A stretch of DNA of 21,110 nucleotides from an uncultured Clostridia bacterium (GCA_946620335.1 CAMONF010000071.1:1-21110), one strand, 5' to 3'; numbered from the stretch's first letter, positions 8,026-15,878 are shown. The notes: generated by a model from the sequence alone, not told the origin. Made by a program: numbers and translations.

Positions 8026-9519
8026 ATGATCAGCCAGGCATTACGGGACGCCAGACGATATGAAGAGATCCTTGAGAAAACAATCGAAGAGTCACAGCGC
8101 CCATTGTTCCATCTGACTCCCCGCTGTGGATGGATGAACGACCCCAACGGATTTTCCATCTATGATGGATTTTACCATTTGTTTTACCAGTATTATCCTT
8201 ATTCTTCCAAGTGGGGCCCGATGCACTGGGGACATGCGATAAGCAGAGACCTGCTCCACTGGAATTATCTGCCTGCTGTCCTGGCTCCGGACCAGCTTTA
8301 CGACCAGAAGGGATGCTTTTCAGGAAGCGCGATCACCATGGAAGACGGGCGTCAGCTCCTGATGTACACTTCCGTCGGTGAGACGATGGATCCTGCCGGG
8401 TTCGACAGCGGCATTCAGACCCAGAGCATCGCCATAGGCGACGGCTTCGAATATGAAAAATACAGCGGCAATCCTGTCATCACCGAGGCGGATCTTCCGG
8501 AGGGGGCAAGCCGGTTCGATTTCCGTGATCCCAAGGTCTGGAAGGCTGAGGACGGCACTTATGTGGCAGCTGTCGCGAACCGCCCTGCGGACGGCAGCGG
8601 ATCGGTCCTGCTCTTTAAGAGCACAGACCTTCTGCACTGGAAGTATTGGAGAGTCCTTGCATCCAACCGGGGTCGTTTCGGATCTATGTGGGAGTGCCCG
8701 GACTTCTTCAGCCTGGACGGCAAGCAGGTCCTCCTGGTAAGTCCCCAGGATATGCATCCCTCCGGCTTTGAGTATCACAACGGGAACGGGACTTTGTGCC
8801 TGATTGGAACCTACGATGAGAAGACAGGGGAGTTCGTCGAGGAGAGCAACCAGGCCATCGATTACGGGATTGACTTCTACGCGCCCCAGACCATCGAGAC
8901 ACCGGATGGTCACCGGGTCATGATCGGCTGGATGCAGAACTGGGATGCCTGCGCTATCCGCGCCCCCTATGAGAAGTGGGCAGGTCAGATGTCCCTTCCG
9001 CGTGAGCTGTCCATTAGGAACGGACGGCTCTACCAGTCACCCTGGCGGGGACTTTCTTCACTGTATACGGATACTGTCATCCATAAGAATGTGCTGGTCA
9101 GCGGACTGGACGAAGTCGTTCTGGAGGGTATTTCCGGGAGATGCCTGGATATGACGGTAAGGATACGGCCGGCTGACAGGGAGAAAATCTTCCACAAGAT
9201 CTCCATCCGGTTCGCGCAGAAGGATAACCTCCGCACCGGCGTCAGCTTCCGCCCCTACGAGCAGACTGTCAAGATCGACCGGAAGTATTCCGGGTCCTGC
9301 CGGGCCATCGTACACCAGAGGCGGTGCCTTGTTCCGGGCAGCAGATGCGGGGAAATCACCCTGCGCCTCATCCTGGACCGCTACAGTGCGGAAATTTTCA
9401 TCAATGACGGTGAGTACGTCATGACGGCTTCTCTGTTCACACCCCTTGAGGCGGAGAGAATCTGCTTCTTTGCCGATGGGGACGCCGTGATCGATGTGGA
9501 GAAGCATGGTATTGGATAA
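8026..9519 (+). CDS. GH32 beta-fructosidase (sucrose/fructo-oligosaccharide hydrolase)
   Basis: This 497-residue GH32 enzyme hydrolyses terminal beta-fructosyl bonds. The three family blocks are present: WMNDPNG at residues 36-42 with nucleophile Asp39, FRDP at 166-169 with the stabilising Asp168, and WECPDFF at 222-228 with the acid/base Glu223. A beta-sandwich domain follows from about residue 345. There is no signal peptide, so it acts in the cytoplasm on imported sugar. Because the transporter is an ABC system rather than a PTS, free sucrose or fructo-oligosaccharide (or a fructosylated glycoside) is a more natural substrate than sucrose-6-phosphate. TAGGAG lies about ten bases before the ATG. 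The stop is immediately before palindromic repeat site B. Confidence 0.95.
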   Translation: MISQALRDARRYEEILEKTIEESQRPLFHLTPRCGWMNDPNGFSIYDGFYHLFYQYYPYSSKWGPMHWGHAISRDLLHWNYLPAVLAPDQLYDQKGCFSGSAITMEDGRQLLMYTSVGETMDPAGFDSGIQTQSIAIGDGFEYEKYSGNPVITEADLPEGASRFDFRDPKVWKAEDGTYVAAVANRPADGSGSVLLFKSTDLLHWKYWRVLASNRGRFGSMWECPDFFSLDGKQVLLVSPQDMHPSGFEYHNGNGTLCLIGTYDEKTGEFVEESNQAIDYGIDFYAPQTIETPDGHRVMIGWMQNWDACAIRAPYEKWAGQMSLPRELSIRNGRLYQSPWRGLSSLYTDTVIHKNVLVSGLDEVVLEGISGRCLDMTVRIRPADREKIFHKISIRFAQKDNLRTGVSFRPYEQTVKIDRKYSGSCRAIVHQRRCLVPGSRCGEITLRLILDRYSAEIFINDGEYVMTASLFTPLEAERICFFADGDAVIDVEKHGIG

Positions 9520-9686
9520 CAGTGGGAATCAGGGACGGTTCCTTTTCCCAGTTTCTTTGAAACTGGGAAAAGGAACCATCCCTGATCCCATTGGGTAAAA
9601 GTGGAAATCAGGGACGGTTCCTTTTCCCAGTTTTCTTTGAAAACTGGGAAAAGGAACCGTCCCTGATTCCCACTTTTTCCCTATTA
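9520..9686. repeat. palindromic repeat element, site B (two tandem hairpins)
   Basis: Hairpin B1 has arms of about 33 nt at 9523-9555 and 9559-9590 around TTT. It carries one C-A mismatch (ACCATCC in place of ACCGTCC) and one missing T in the right arm. Hairpin B2 has 39-nt arms at 9597-9635 and 9639-9677 around TTT, with one mismatch (GTGGAAATC for GTGGGAATC). The element fills the whole gap between the convergent GH32 and sensor-protein genes. The sensor gene's TAA is at the element edge, in a TAATAGGG context like the TAAATAGGG of the other sites. Confidence 0.92.
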
Positions 9687-10526
9687 TCGTGTGGAGTCCC
9701 GGCGACAAATCTGCACGGGGATGATGGTCTCATTTTCCACCGGACGGCCCTCGAGCAGGTCGAGGAGGCGGCGGCAGGCGGTCTCAGCCAGGAGATGCGG
9801 GTTCCTGTCCAGAGCGGTGATGGCGGGGGAGGCCATGGCCGAGTAGGGGGAGTTGTCGAAGCTGATGAGCTTGACGTCCTCGGGCACGTAGAGGCCGACC
9901 TTGTGGAGGGCGGTGATCACGCCGAAGGCGGCGCGGTCGCTGCTGGTGATGATGGCGTCCACGGGCATGCCCTGGCCGATGACGGCGCGGAGGAGCTCGG
10001 CGGTCTCGGTCTCGGAGGCCTTTTTGCCGGACCGGTTCAAAATGTACTCCTGCCTCGGCTCAATGCCGTGGGCCTGGAGGGCCTCCTCGTAGCCTATGAC
10101 GCGTGGAGAAGTGCGTTTTTCGGCCAGGTAGCCGGGCATGAGGAGGATGTCGCGGCAGCCTTTTTCAATCAGGTACTCCGTGGCCATCCGCATGGCTTCC
10201 CGGTCGTCGTTGGCCACCAGGGGAATGACCCGCTCGGAGGCCGGGTGACGGTCCACCCAGACGAGGGGCAGGTCCTCGGGCAGGAGGTCTTCGGGCAGAA
10301 CGCTGAGTCCGCTCACGCAGAGGATGCCTTTTGCGCCCAGGGCCGCCAGCGTGCGAAGGTGCTCTTTTTCACGGTCTGCGTTGTTGGCGCTGCTGAGTAC
10401 CAGGGCGGAGAAGCCGAGGTCGTGGAGATGGCGGGAAGCTGCCTCCGCGAGGAGGGAGAAGAAGGAGTTGTCCGCTGTGGGGATGACGATGCCGACCACG
10501 GGACGGTTTTCATTTGTCATGGTCAT
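9684..10526 (-). CDS. LacI-type sugar-sensor domain protein lacking a DNA-binding head
   Basis: This 280-residue protein begins directly with a type-1 periplasmic-binding-protein fold (PVVGIVIPTADNSFFSLLAEA at residues 9-29). It continues through AKGILCVSGL, PLVWVDRHP, VDAIITSSDRAAFGVITALHKVGLYVPEDVKLISFDN and a final NETIIPVQICRRDS, all as in LacI/GalR effector domains. No helix-turn-helix precedes it and there is no signal peptide or lipobox, so it should be a soluble cytoplasmic sugar binder. The start is not an artefact of ORF choice: the ATG overlaps the epimerase stop (ATGA, 10523-10526) and has GAGGAGG upstream, leaving no room for a missing head. It ends the putative allose operon. 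It might bind the operon's sugar or sugar phosphate and modulate another regulator; that is inference. Confidence 0.88.
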   Translation of the reverse strand: MTMTNENRPVVGIVIPTADNSFFSLLAEAASRHLHDLGFSALVLSSANNADREKEHLRTLAALGAKGILCVSGLSVLPEDLLPEDLPLVWVDRHPASERVIPLVANDDREAMRMATEYLIEKGCRDILLMPGYLAEKRTSPRVIGYEEALQAHGIEPRQEYILNRSGKKASETETAELLRAVIGQGMPVDAIITSSDRAAFGVITALHKVGLYVPEDVKLISFDNSPYSAMASPAITALDRNPHLLAETACRRLLDLLEGRPVENETIIPVQICRRDSTR

Positions 10527-11179
10527 GCTTCCTCCTCTCTGAGCTCCGCGATCAACTCAGCGTAGCTTCTGCCTTTTTTGAAGAGGGCACTGGTGCCCAG
10601 GATAAAGCCGTCCGCCCCCAGGGAGGAGAGGTCGGCGATCACGTCCGGGCTGCAGTGGCCGTCGATCATCCCCTTGTAGCCGTACTGCTCCTTGAGCTCC
10701 ACCAGCTGCCGGACCTTCTTCCGGGTGAAGTCGATGAAGCCCTGGCCGGCAAAGCCGGGGTTGACCGTCATGACCATGACGTAGTCGCAGAGGTTCAGGA
10801 TCTCGGAAATGCTGGCGACGCTGGTGTCCGGGTTCACGGCGATGCCGGCTGCGGCGCCCATTTCCTTGATGTGGGCCAGGGTCTTGACCACGTAGCGCTC
10901 GGATTCGGGGTGGATGTAGACGATGTCGGCGCCGGCCTTGATGAACCAGTCGACCTTGCTGCCCGGGTTCTCGATCATGAGGTGGCAGTCCACCGGCTTG
11001 TCGGTGTAGCGGCGGATGGTCTGGACGTCCATGACGCCCATGGTGAAGTTGGGTACAAAGCTCCCGTCCATGATGTCGCAGTGGAAAATGTCAACACCCG
11101 CGTCATCCAGGGCTCTGACCTCGGCGGCCAGGTGCCCGTAGTTGGCGCACATCATGCTGGGGCAGAGAAGTCGTTTCAT
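10523..11179 (-). CDS. alsE: AlsE-like allulose-6-phosphate (or ribulose-phosphate) 3-epimerase
   Basis: This 218-residue TIM-barrel epimerase has metal ligands at His33 and Asp35 (HCDIMDGSFVPN), His66 (DCHLM) and Asp173 (IDGHC), plus the phosphate-binding VNPGFAGQGF and GTSALF segments. Several positions follow Escherichia coli AlsE rather than Rpe: SMMCAN at the start (AlsE SLMCMD; Rpe SILSAD), DCHLM rather than DVHLM, VMTV, DG.C rather than DGG, and GTS.LF rather than AGSA.F. That favours conversion of D-allulose-6-phosphate to D-fructose-6-phosphate, although ribulose-5-phosphate epimerase activity cannot be excluded. AAAGGAGG lies eight bases before the ATG. It follows rpiB by 141 bases and overlaps the next gene by four. 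Confidence 0.9.
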   Translation of the reverse strand: MKRLLCPSMMCANYGHLAAEVRALDDAGVDIFHCDIMDGSFVPNFTMGVMDVQTIRRYTDKPVDCHLMIENPGSKVDWFIKAGADIVYIHPESERYVVKTLAHIKEMGAAAGIAVNPDTSVASISEILNLCDYVMVMTVNPGFAGQGFIDFTRKKVRQLVELKEQYGYKGMIDGHCSPDVIADLSSLGADGFILGTSALFKKGRSYAELIAELREEEA

Positions 11180-11253
11180 GCCGTTTTCCTCCTTTGTAAG
11201 GCTGCCGTCGGCGCCGGCACAGCAATGTCTGCTGAGAATGTGTTCTTCAGGGC

Positions 11254-11290
11254 TTTTCCGGGTAGCGACCGGTAGTCGGTGCCCGGAAAA
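11254..11290. other. intercistronic inverted repeat between rpiB and the epimerase gene
   Basis: TTTTCCGGG (11254-11262) is perfectly complementary to CCCGGAAAA (11282-11290), with an inner ACCG/CGGT stem. On the leftward transcript the stem ends in A rather than U, so it is not a normal terminator. It lies in the 141-base gap of the operon and may stabilise or process the mRNA. Confidence 0.55.
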
Positions 11291-11320
11291 GGTACGAGAT
11301 CTGGTGTCGCAGCTTCAGTC

Positions 11321-11818
11321 TCAGGCTCTGAGCGAGGCCCTGAGAGCCTCCAGCTCTTCCTCCGCGGCCTGGAGATGGCCGGTGTCCTGAATCTCCGCAA
11401 TCATGTCGACCCGGGTCTGGTGGCGGCCGCCTTCATACTGGGCCTTCAGCCACTCGTCCACGATCATCTTGGCTGTCTCGGGTCCGATGACCCGGGCGCC
11501 GAAGGCGATGATGTTGGTGTTATTGTGCTGCTTGGAGAGCCTGGCGGTGTAGGGGTCGCTGCAGACGCAGGCCCGGATGCCGGGGACCTTGTTGGCGGCA
11601 AGGCTGATGCCCACGCCGGTCCCGCAAATGAGGACACCCCCGTCCACCAGGCCTTCCGCCACCAGCCGGGCCACCTTGTAGCCGCTGACCGGGTAGTTGA
11701 AGCGCTCCGGGGAATTGGTACCGACGTCGATCATCTCGATGCCTTTGGCGGACAGATAGTCGCGGATCTCATTTTTCATATCGATGGCAACGTGGTCGTT
11801 GCCGATGGCGAGTCTCAT
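11321..11818 (-). CDS. rpiB: RpiB/LacAB-family sugar-phosphate isomerase
   Basis: This 165-residue member of the ribose-5-phosphate isomerase B family also covers allose-6-phosphate isomerase (AlsI/AlsB). It has LAIGNDHVAIDMKN at the start, the catalytic-cysteine loop ICGTGVGISLAANK (Cys65), SDPYTARLSKQHNNTN with the ring-opening His98, and IIAFGARVIG. The ATG at 11818 was chosen over one six codons upstream because AAGGAG lies about seven bases before it and MRLAIGNDH is the normal family start. In this operon, beside an allose-type kinase and AlsE-type epimerase, the likely step is D-allose-6-phosphate to D-allulose-6-phosphate. The C-terminal tail of about 20 residues (LQAAEEELEALRASLRA) is helical. 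Confidence 0.92.
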   Translation of the reverse strand: MRLAIGNDHVAIDMKNEIRDYLSAKGIEMIDVGTNSPERFNYPVSGYKVARLVAEGLVDGGVLICGTGVGISLAANKVPGIRACVCSDPYTARLSKQHNNTNIIAFGARVIGPETAKMIVDEWLKAQYEGGRHQTRVDMIAEIQDTGHLQAAEEELEALRASLRA

Positions 11819-11852
11819 ATTCTTCTCCTTGGCCAAATGGGCCGATTATCTG

Positions 11853-11907
11853 GTAAGCCGGGCAATTCCGGCAGGTTTTAGTGGTGCGCCCGGCAGTAAG
11901 CCGGGCA
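11853..11907. repeat. 12-nt direct repeat with two small hairpins
   Basis: GTAAGCCGGGCA occurs at 11853-11864 and 11896-11907. Each copy forms part of a GC stem: GCCGG/CCGGC around GCAATT in the first, and GCCCGGC (11888-11894) with GCCGGGC (11900-11906) around AGTAA in the second. They lie in the 136-base gap between the GH78 stop and rpiB start. No U-run follows on the leftward strand, so processing or stability of the mRNA is more likely than termination. Confidence 0.5.
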
Positions 11908-11954
11908 TTTTCTGTGGCTTTTTGCGGTGCTTTGTGCCTGCGTAGCCGGTTTTT

Positions 11955-14762
11955 TTATTTCCCTGCTGCAGCCTTCCGGTTCAGCATGACGATCATCTCT
12001 TCAAATAAATCCAGCGCGAACTGGGGCACGAAGCTCCTCGGCAGCGTGAGCCGGATCTCCTCGATGGTGAGGCCGGCCACGAAGGTGCGGATGAAGCCGC
12101 TGGAGGCCAGTCCCGGCGCCTTTTCGGCAAAGTATTTCTCCGCGTCGGGGTCGGTGAGGAGCTCGCCCAGGGTGGAGTCCTCGGAGTAGGCCGTCTTCTC
12201 GTAGGAGAGGCTTGTCGCATACTCGAATTCATAGGTGCCGGAACCGAGGACCTCGGCGTCGCGGCCGGGCAGGCTGACCTCGGCGGTCGTATTCTCGGGG
12301 ATGGAGACCTTGGCCGTGACCTTGCCGTCTCTGCAGGCGAAGTCCACGGAGAGGAGGCCGTAGGGGGTCTCGTAGGAGGCTTTTATTTCCGGAATGCCTC
12401 TGACGGGTCTCGGGGCGATGCGGGCTTTCTTCCAGCCGGGGACCAGGGAGGTCAGGCCGGCCAGCTCCGTGAAGAGCCAGTTGCCGATGGTGGCGAAGCC
12501 GTACTGGTTCAGGGAGTTCATTTCAAAGAGGTTGAAGCTGCCGTCCTCGTTGACGCCGTCCCAGAGCTCCCAGACGGTGGTGGCGCCGAGGCCGATTTCG
12601 TAGAGCCAGGAGGGGCAGTCCTCCTTGAAGAGGATGTCGCCCATGAGCTGGTGGTAACCGTTCCGGCTGAGCACGTGGGTGAGGTACTCGGTGCCTACGA
12701 AACCGGTGGTCAGGTGCTTCTTGTTCTTGATGAGCTTGAGCTCAAGGCCGTCCAGGATCCGCTTCCTGTCCTTCTCGGGGGCCAGGTCGAAGTAGAGGGC
12801 CAGGGCCGCGGCGGTCTGGGTGTCGCTGACCAGGCGGCCGGAGGGGGTAATGAACTCAGCGCGGAATTTGGCCAGGACGTCCTCGTAGAGGGCGCGCCAC
12901 TTGGCGGCATCTTCCGCCTTGCCCAGGACGTCGGCCGTCTTTGCCATGATGTCGATGGAGTAGAGGTAGTAGACGTTTCCGGTCATGCCGAAGTCGGTGC
13001 CGCCGCCCTTCTCATCGTTGGAGGGGTAGAGGATACCCTCCGGGATCTTGCGGAAGGGGCCCTTGGGGCTGTCCAGGGCCAGCCAGTCGCCGAAGAAGCT
13101 GGTGTTCTCGCCGGTCAGAAGGCCGCCCTCGCCGGCCATGCGGCGGGAGTATTCCACAGACCGGGTCATGCTGTCGTACTGCTCCTCGAGCACTCGCTTG
13201 TCCCCGTAGGTCTCCCAGAGAAGCCAGGGAACGATGGTGGCGGCTTCATGCCAGGTCGGGGTGCAGACGCGGGTCCTTAAGATATCCGGCACCGAGAGGG
13301 GAACGCCGAACTCGTCGGTCTGCTCGGCTTTGAGGTCCCGGAGCCACTTGCGGTAGAAGAGGGCCAGGTCGCCGTGGAAGAGGGCTGTGGGCGTGAAGAT
13401 CTCGGCGTCGCCGGTGTAACCCAGCCGCTCGTCCCGCTGCGGGCAGTCCATGGGGATGTCCAGGAAATTGGACCGCATGGTCCAGTCGATGTTCCTCCAG
13501 AGCTGGCTGATCCTGGGATCCGCGCAGGAGAAGGCGCCGGGACGGCGGAAGTCCGTGTGGATCACGCAGGCCGTGAAGGCAGCCGGATCGACCTCGGAGA
13601 GGCCTTCGACGGCCACGTAGCGGAAGCCGTGATAGGTGAATTCGGGGAGGAAGAGGTCATTTCCGCCGCTGGTGACGTAGGTGTCCGTGGCGCGGGCCGT
13701 GCGGAGGTTGGTGGTGAAAAGGTTGCCTTTTTCGTCCAGGGCCTCGCCGTGGCGGAGGGCGATCTTCGTGCCCTTGGGGCAGGAGAGGGCCGCCTCGACC
13801 ACGCCGGCAAGGTTCTGACCAAAGTCCAGGACAATGCTGCCGTCGGGGGTGTGCAGAACTTCCTTCACGGGCACCCGCTGGGTAATGCGGACAGGCTCGC
13901 ATTCCTGACCAACCAGGATCTCCTTGGACCAGTCATAGGCCTTTGCCGGTAGGACTTCCTGCTCAGCCAGGGAGTAGTCGATGACTTCGCCGTGGTAGAT
14001 CTCGCTGTAGCGGCGGGGGCCGGTCGTGGAGAGCCAGCTCTCGTCGGTGACGATGGTCTCGGAGCTGCCGTCGGCGTAGGTGAGTTCGATCTGGGCCAGG
14101 AGGGCGGTGCGGGGGCCGTAGTGGGAGCCCTGGCCGTAGAAGCCCAGGATGCCCTTGAACCAACCGTTCGCGACGGTGACGGCGAGCGTGTTCTCATTTT
14201 CAAGGAGGGCGGTCAGGTCGTAGGTCTGGACCTGGAGCCGTTCCTGGTAGGAGGTCCAGCCGGGGGCGAAGCGGTCATCGCCGACCCGCCTGCCGTTCAG
14301 TTCCATGGCGTAGACGCCAAGGGCGGTGACGTAAGCGCGGGCCCTTGCCAGGGGCTTTTTCGCGGAAAATGACTTCACGAACACAGCGCACGCTTCCATA
14401 TCGTCCCCGAAGGCGTGGGTGATCCAGCCGGCGGCCATTTTCCTGTAGTCGAGGAGGCCGGTCTCGAAGGTGCCTTCCGCCCGGGCGGTCTCGCCGGCAT
14501 CGTCCGTGACCTCCACGAGGACGCGGTAGCAGGTGGCAGGCTTAAGGGGAGCGCCTTCGTAGACGTGGTGGAGGGACTGGTCAGTCGTGAGGACGCCGGT
14601 GTCCCAGACGCACTCTTCGCCCGCAAGGACGCGGATGTGGCAGGAGGCCTGCGCGACGCTGTGGCGGGAGGAGCGGAGCTTCCAGGAGAAGGCCGGATGG
14701 GGCTCGTCCAGGCCGAGGGGATTTGTGCGGTAGTCTGTCATGAGGTCGTAGAGGGTCAGCAT
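11955..14762 (-). CDS. GH78 alpha-L-rhamnosidase-like enzyme with extra C-terminal domain
   Basis: This 935-residue protein starts with the N-terminal beta-domains of GH78 (YRTNPLGLDEPHPAFSWKL at 11-29; ALGVYAMELNGRRVGDDRFAPGWTSY at 147-172; GSIVLDFGQNLAG near 308-320). The (alpha/alpha)6 catalytic domain has the acidic cluster DCPQRDERLGYTGD (439-452), with Glu445 and Asp452 as expected catalytic and binding residues, and TTVWELWDG (728-736) with Glu732 as candidate base. There is no signal peptide, so it is cytoplasmic. The ATG at 14762 has AAAGGAGG seven bases upstream; an ORF start at 14855 lacks this. After the normal end near residue 840, about 90 residues remain (STLGELLTDPDAEKYF, GFIRTFVAGLTIEEI), forming an apparent helical appendage. 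A rhamnoside, or a related 6-deoxy- or allo-configured glycoside, is the likely substrate. Confidence 0.92.
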   Translation of the reverse strand: MLTLYDLMTDYRTNPLGLDEPHPAFSWKLRSSRHSVAQASCHIRVLAGEECVWDTGVLTTDQSLHHVYEGAPLKPATCYRVLVEVTDDAGETARAEGTFETGLLDYRKMAAGWITHAFGDDMEACAVFVKSFSAKKPLARARAYVTALGVYAMELNGRRVGDDRFAPGWTSYQERLQVQTYDLTALLENENTLAVTVANGWFKGILGFYGQGSHYGPRTALLAQIELTYADGSSETIVTDESWLSTTGPRRYSEIYHGEVIDYSLAEQEVLPAKAYDWSKEILVGQECEPVRITQRVPVKEVLHTPDGSIVLDFGQNLAGVVEAALSCPKGTKIALRHGEALDEKGNLFTTNLRTARATDTYVTSGGNDLFLPEFTYHGFRYVAVEGLSEVDPAAFTACVIHTDFRRPGAFSCADPRISQLWRNIDWTMRSNFLDIPMDCPQRDERLGYTGDAEIFTPTALFHGDLALFYRKWLRDLKAEQTDEFGVPLSVPDILRTRVCTPTWHEAATIVPWLLWETYGDKRVLEEQYDSMTRSVEYSRRMAGEGGLLTGENTSFFGDWLALDSPKGPFRKIPEGILYPSNDEKGGGTDFGMTGNVYYLYSIDIMAKTADVLGKAEDAAKWRALYEDVLAKFRAEFITPSGRLVSDTQTAAALALYFDLAPEKDRKRILDGLELKLIKNKKHLTTGFVGTEYLTHVLSRNGYHQLMGDILFKEDCPSWLYEIGLGATTVWELWDGVNEDGSFNLFEMNSLNQYGFATIGNWLFTELAGLTSLVPGWKKARIAPRPVRGIPEIKASYETPYGLLSVDFACRDGKVTAKVSIPENTTAEVSLPGRDAEVLGSGTYEFEYATSLSYEKTAYSEDSTLGELLTDPDAEKYFAEKAPGLASSGFIRTFVAGLTIEEIRLTLPRSFVPQFALDLFEEMIVMLNRKAAAGK

Positions 14763-14915
14763 GGGAGGTCCTCCTTTCGGGTAGGGTCCGGTCCTGCGCG
14801 GGTTCCTTTGGATGGATCGGCAGGGCTGCGGGCTGTCGGGCTTGCGAAGGCTCATGGGAGAGCGGGTGTACTTGATGTATGTAGTGCCGCGGGAGGCGGG
14901 TAAGGTCTGTAATTA

Positions 14916-15017
14916 TTATCTGCCGGCGAGCTTTCTGCGGGCGTAGGCTGCACTGTAGCTCGTCTGTCTGGGCAGAGTTTGTATTTATCTCCTGCCGGCG
15001 AGCTTTCTGCGGGCGTA
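14916..15017 (-). repeat. duplicated 3' tail of the ROK kinase gene
   Basis: The 26-nt end of the kinase gene (14992-15017, encoding YARRKLAG) recurs 72 bases downstream at 14920-14945. The second copy is followed by its own TAA at 14916-14918 and stays in the same reading frame as the kinase. The intervening codons read IQTLPRQTSYSAA and then YARRKLAGR. It is either a relic of a deleted second copy or a partial tandem duplication that left the old tail beyond the current TAA (14985-14987). Confidence 0.75.
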
Positions 15018-15878
15018 AATCGCGCCGCCCACGACGCTCTTGTCCGGCTCGTCTTCTGTGTAAATGAGCTTCAGGTCATTTAAGGGGAAGGGCTTGCGGG
15101 TCTGCCTGCGGATGAAGTCCTCGAAGAGTCCGCGGGGGAAGCCCTTCATATTCAGGACGCCGCCGCCTAAGAGGACGCAGTCGGGATCCAGGATGTTGAC
15201 TTCGGTGGTCACGGCGGAGGCCATGCGCTCCACGAGCTCGATGACGGCCGGGTCGTCGCTGTGCTCGGCGAACATATCGCCGACTCCTGTCTCCGGGAAA
15301 TGCTCCTTCTGGAGTCTCGCGAGGGCCTTTCCTCCGGCGACCGCCTCCAGGCAGCCGACGTTGCCGCAGCCGCAGGGAATGGTGCACCCCGGGACCGGAA
15401 TGTGGCCCAGCTCGCCGGCGGCGCCGTGGCGGCCGGTCAGGGGCTTGCCGTCCAGGAGGAAGGCATTTCCGATGCCGGTGCCAAAATAGATGCCGCAGAC
15501 GAGGCCTTCATCCGGAATGCTGTACTTGGCGGCGTCGTGGCAGAGGGCGAAGGTCACGTCCCGCTCGGCTACCACCGGCACGCCGAGGGCCTCCTCGAGG
15601 TAATCGCAGACCGGAAGGTCCTCCATGAAGGGGATGTTGGGCGCCTGGACGACCCGTTTCCGCTCCCTGTCGAGGGTGGCCGGGAAGCCGATGGCCACAG
15701 CGTCTATGGTCAGCCCCTCCGCGAAGGCCTTCAGGTGGCCTGCCAGGTCAGCCAGAACGTCGCCTGAGTTAAAGACCGAGGGTGTGGGGACTTTTTCGAA
15801 TTTGACGACGCTGCCGTCCTCGCGGACCGCGCCTGTGCGGAAGTTGGTGCCGCCGATATCGATGCTGAGAACTGTCAT
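14985..15878 (-). CDS. alsK: ROK-family sugar kinase, probable allose kinase
   Basis: This 297-residue ATP-dependent hexokinase of the ROK family has the phosphate loop DIGGTNFRTG (7-16), catalytic Asp107 in AERDVT, the sugar-binding GELGHIP (155-161) and a zinc site from His159 with Cys169, Cys171 and Cys176 in CGCGNVGCLE. Several stretches resemble E. coli AlsK as I recall it: GFPATLDRERKRVVQAPNIP, YFGTGIGNAFLLDGKPLTG and NILDPDCVLLGGGVLNMKGFPR. Kinase, RpiB and AlsE-like epimerase in one operon support D-allose phosphorylation; glucokinase or fructokinase activity remains possible. The ATG at 15878 is preferred over the ORF start at 15953 because it begins at MTVLSIDIGG and has AGGCAGG upstream. 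The tail is duplicated downstream. Confidence 0.9.
   Translation of the reverse strand: MTVLSIDIGGTNFRTGAVREDGSVVKFEKVPTPSVFNSGDVLADLAGHLKAFAEGLTIDAVAIGFPATLDRERKRVVQAPNIPFMEDLPVCDYLEEALGVPVVAERDVTFALCHDAAKYSIPDEGLVCGIYFGTGIGNAFLLDGKPLTGRHGAAGELGHIPVPGCTIPCGCGNVGCLEAVAGGKALARLQKEHFPETGVGDMFAEHSDDPAVIELVERMASAVTTEVNILDPDCVLLGGGVLNMKGFPRGLFEDFIRRQTRKPFPLNDLKLIYTEDEPDKSVVGGAIYARRKLAGRR

Noticed and set aside
10523..11179. Plain housekeeping rpe
   Set aside because: Motifs SMMCAN, DCHLM, DG.C and GTS.LF match AlsE better than Rpe, and the neighbours form the allose route; Rpe activity is kept as an alternative.
11254..11290. Inverted repeat after rpiB as a Rho-independent terminator
   Set aside because: On the leftward transcript the stem is followed by no U-run, and the next gene is part of the same pathway.
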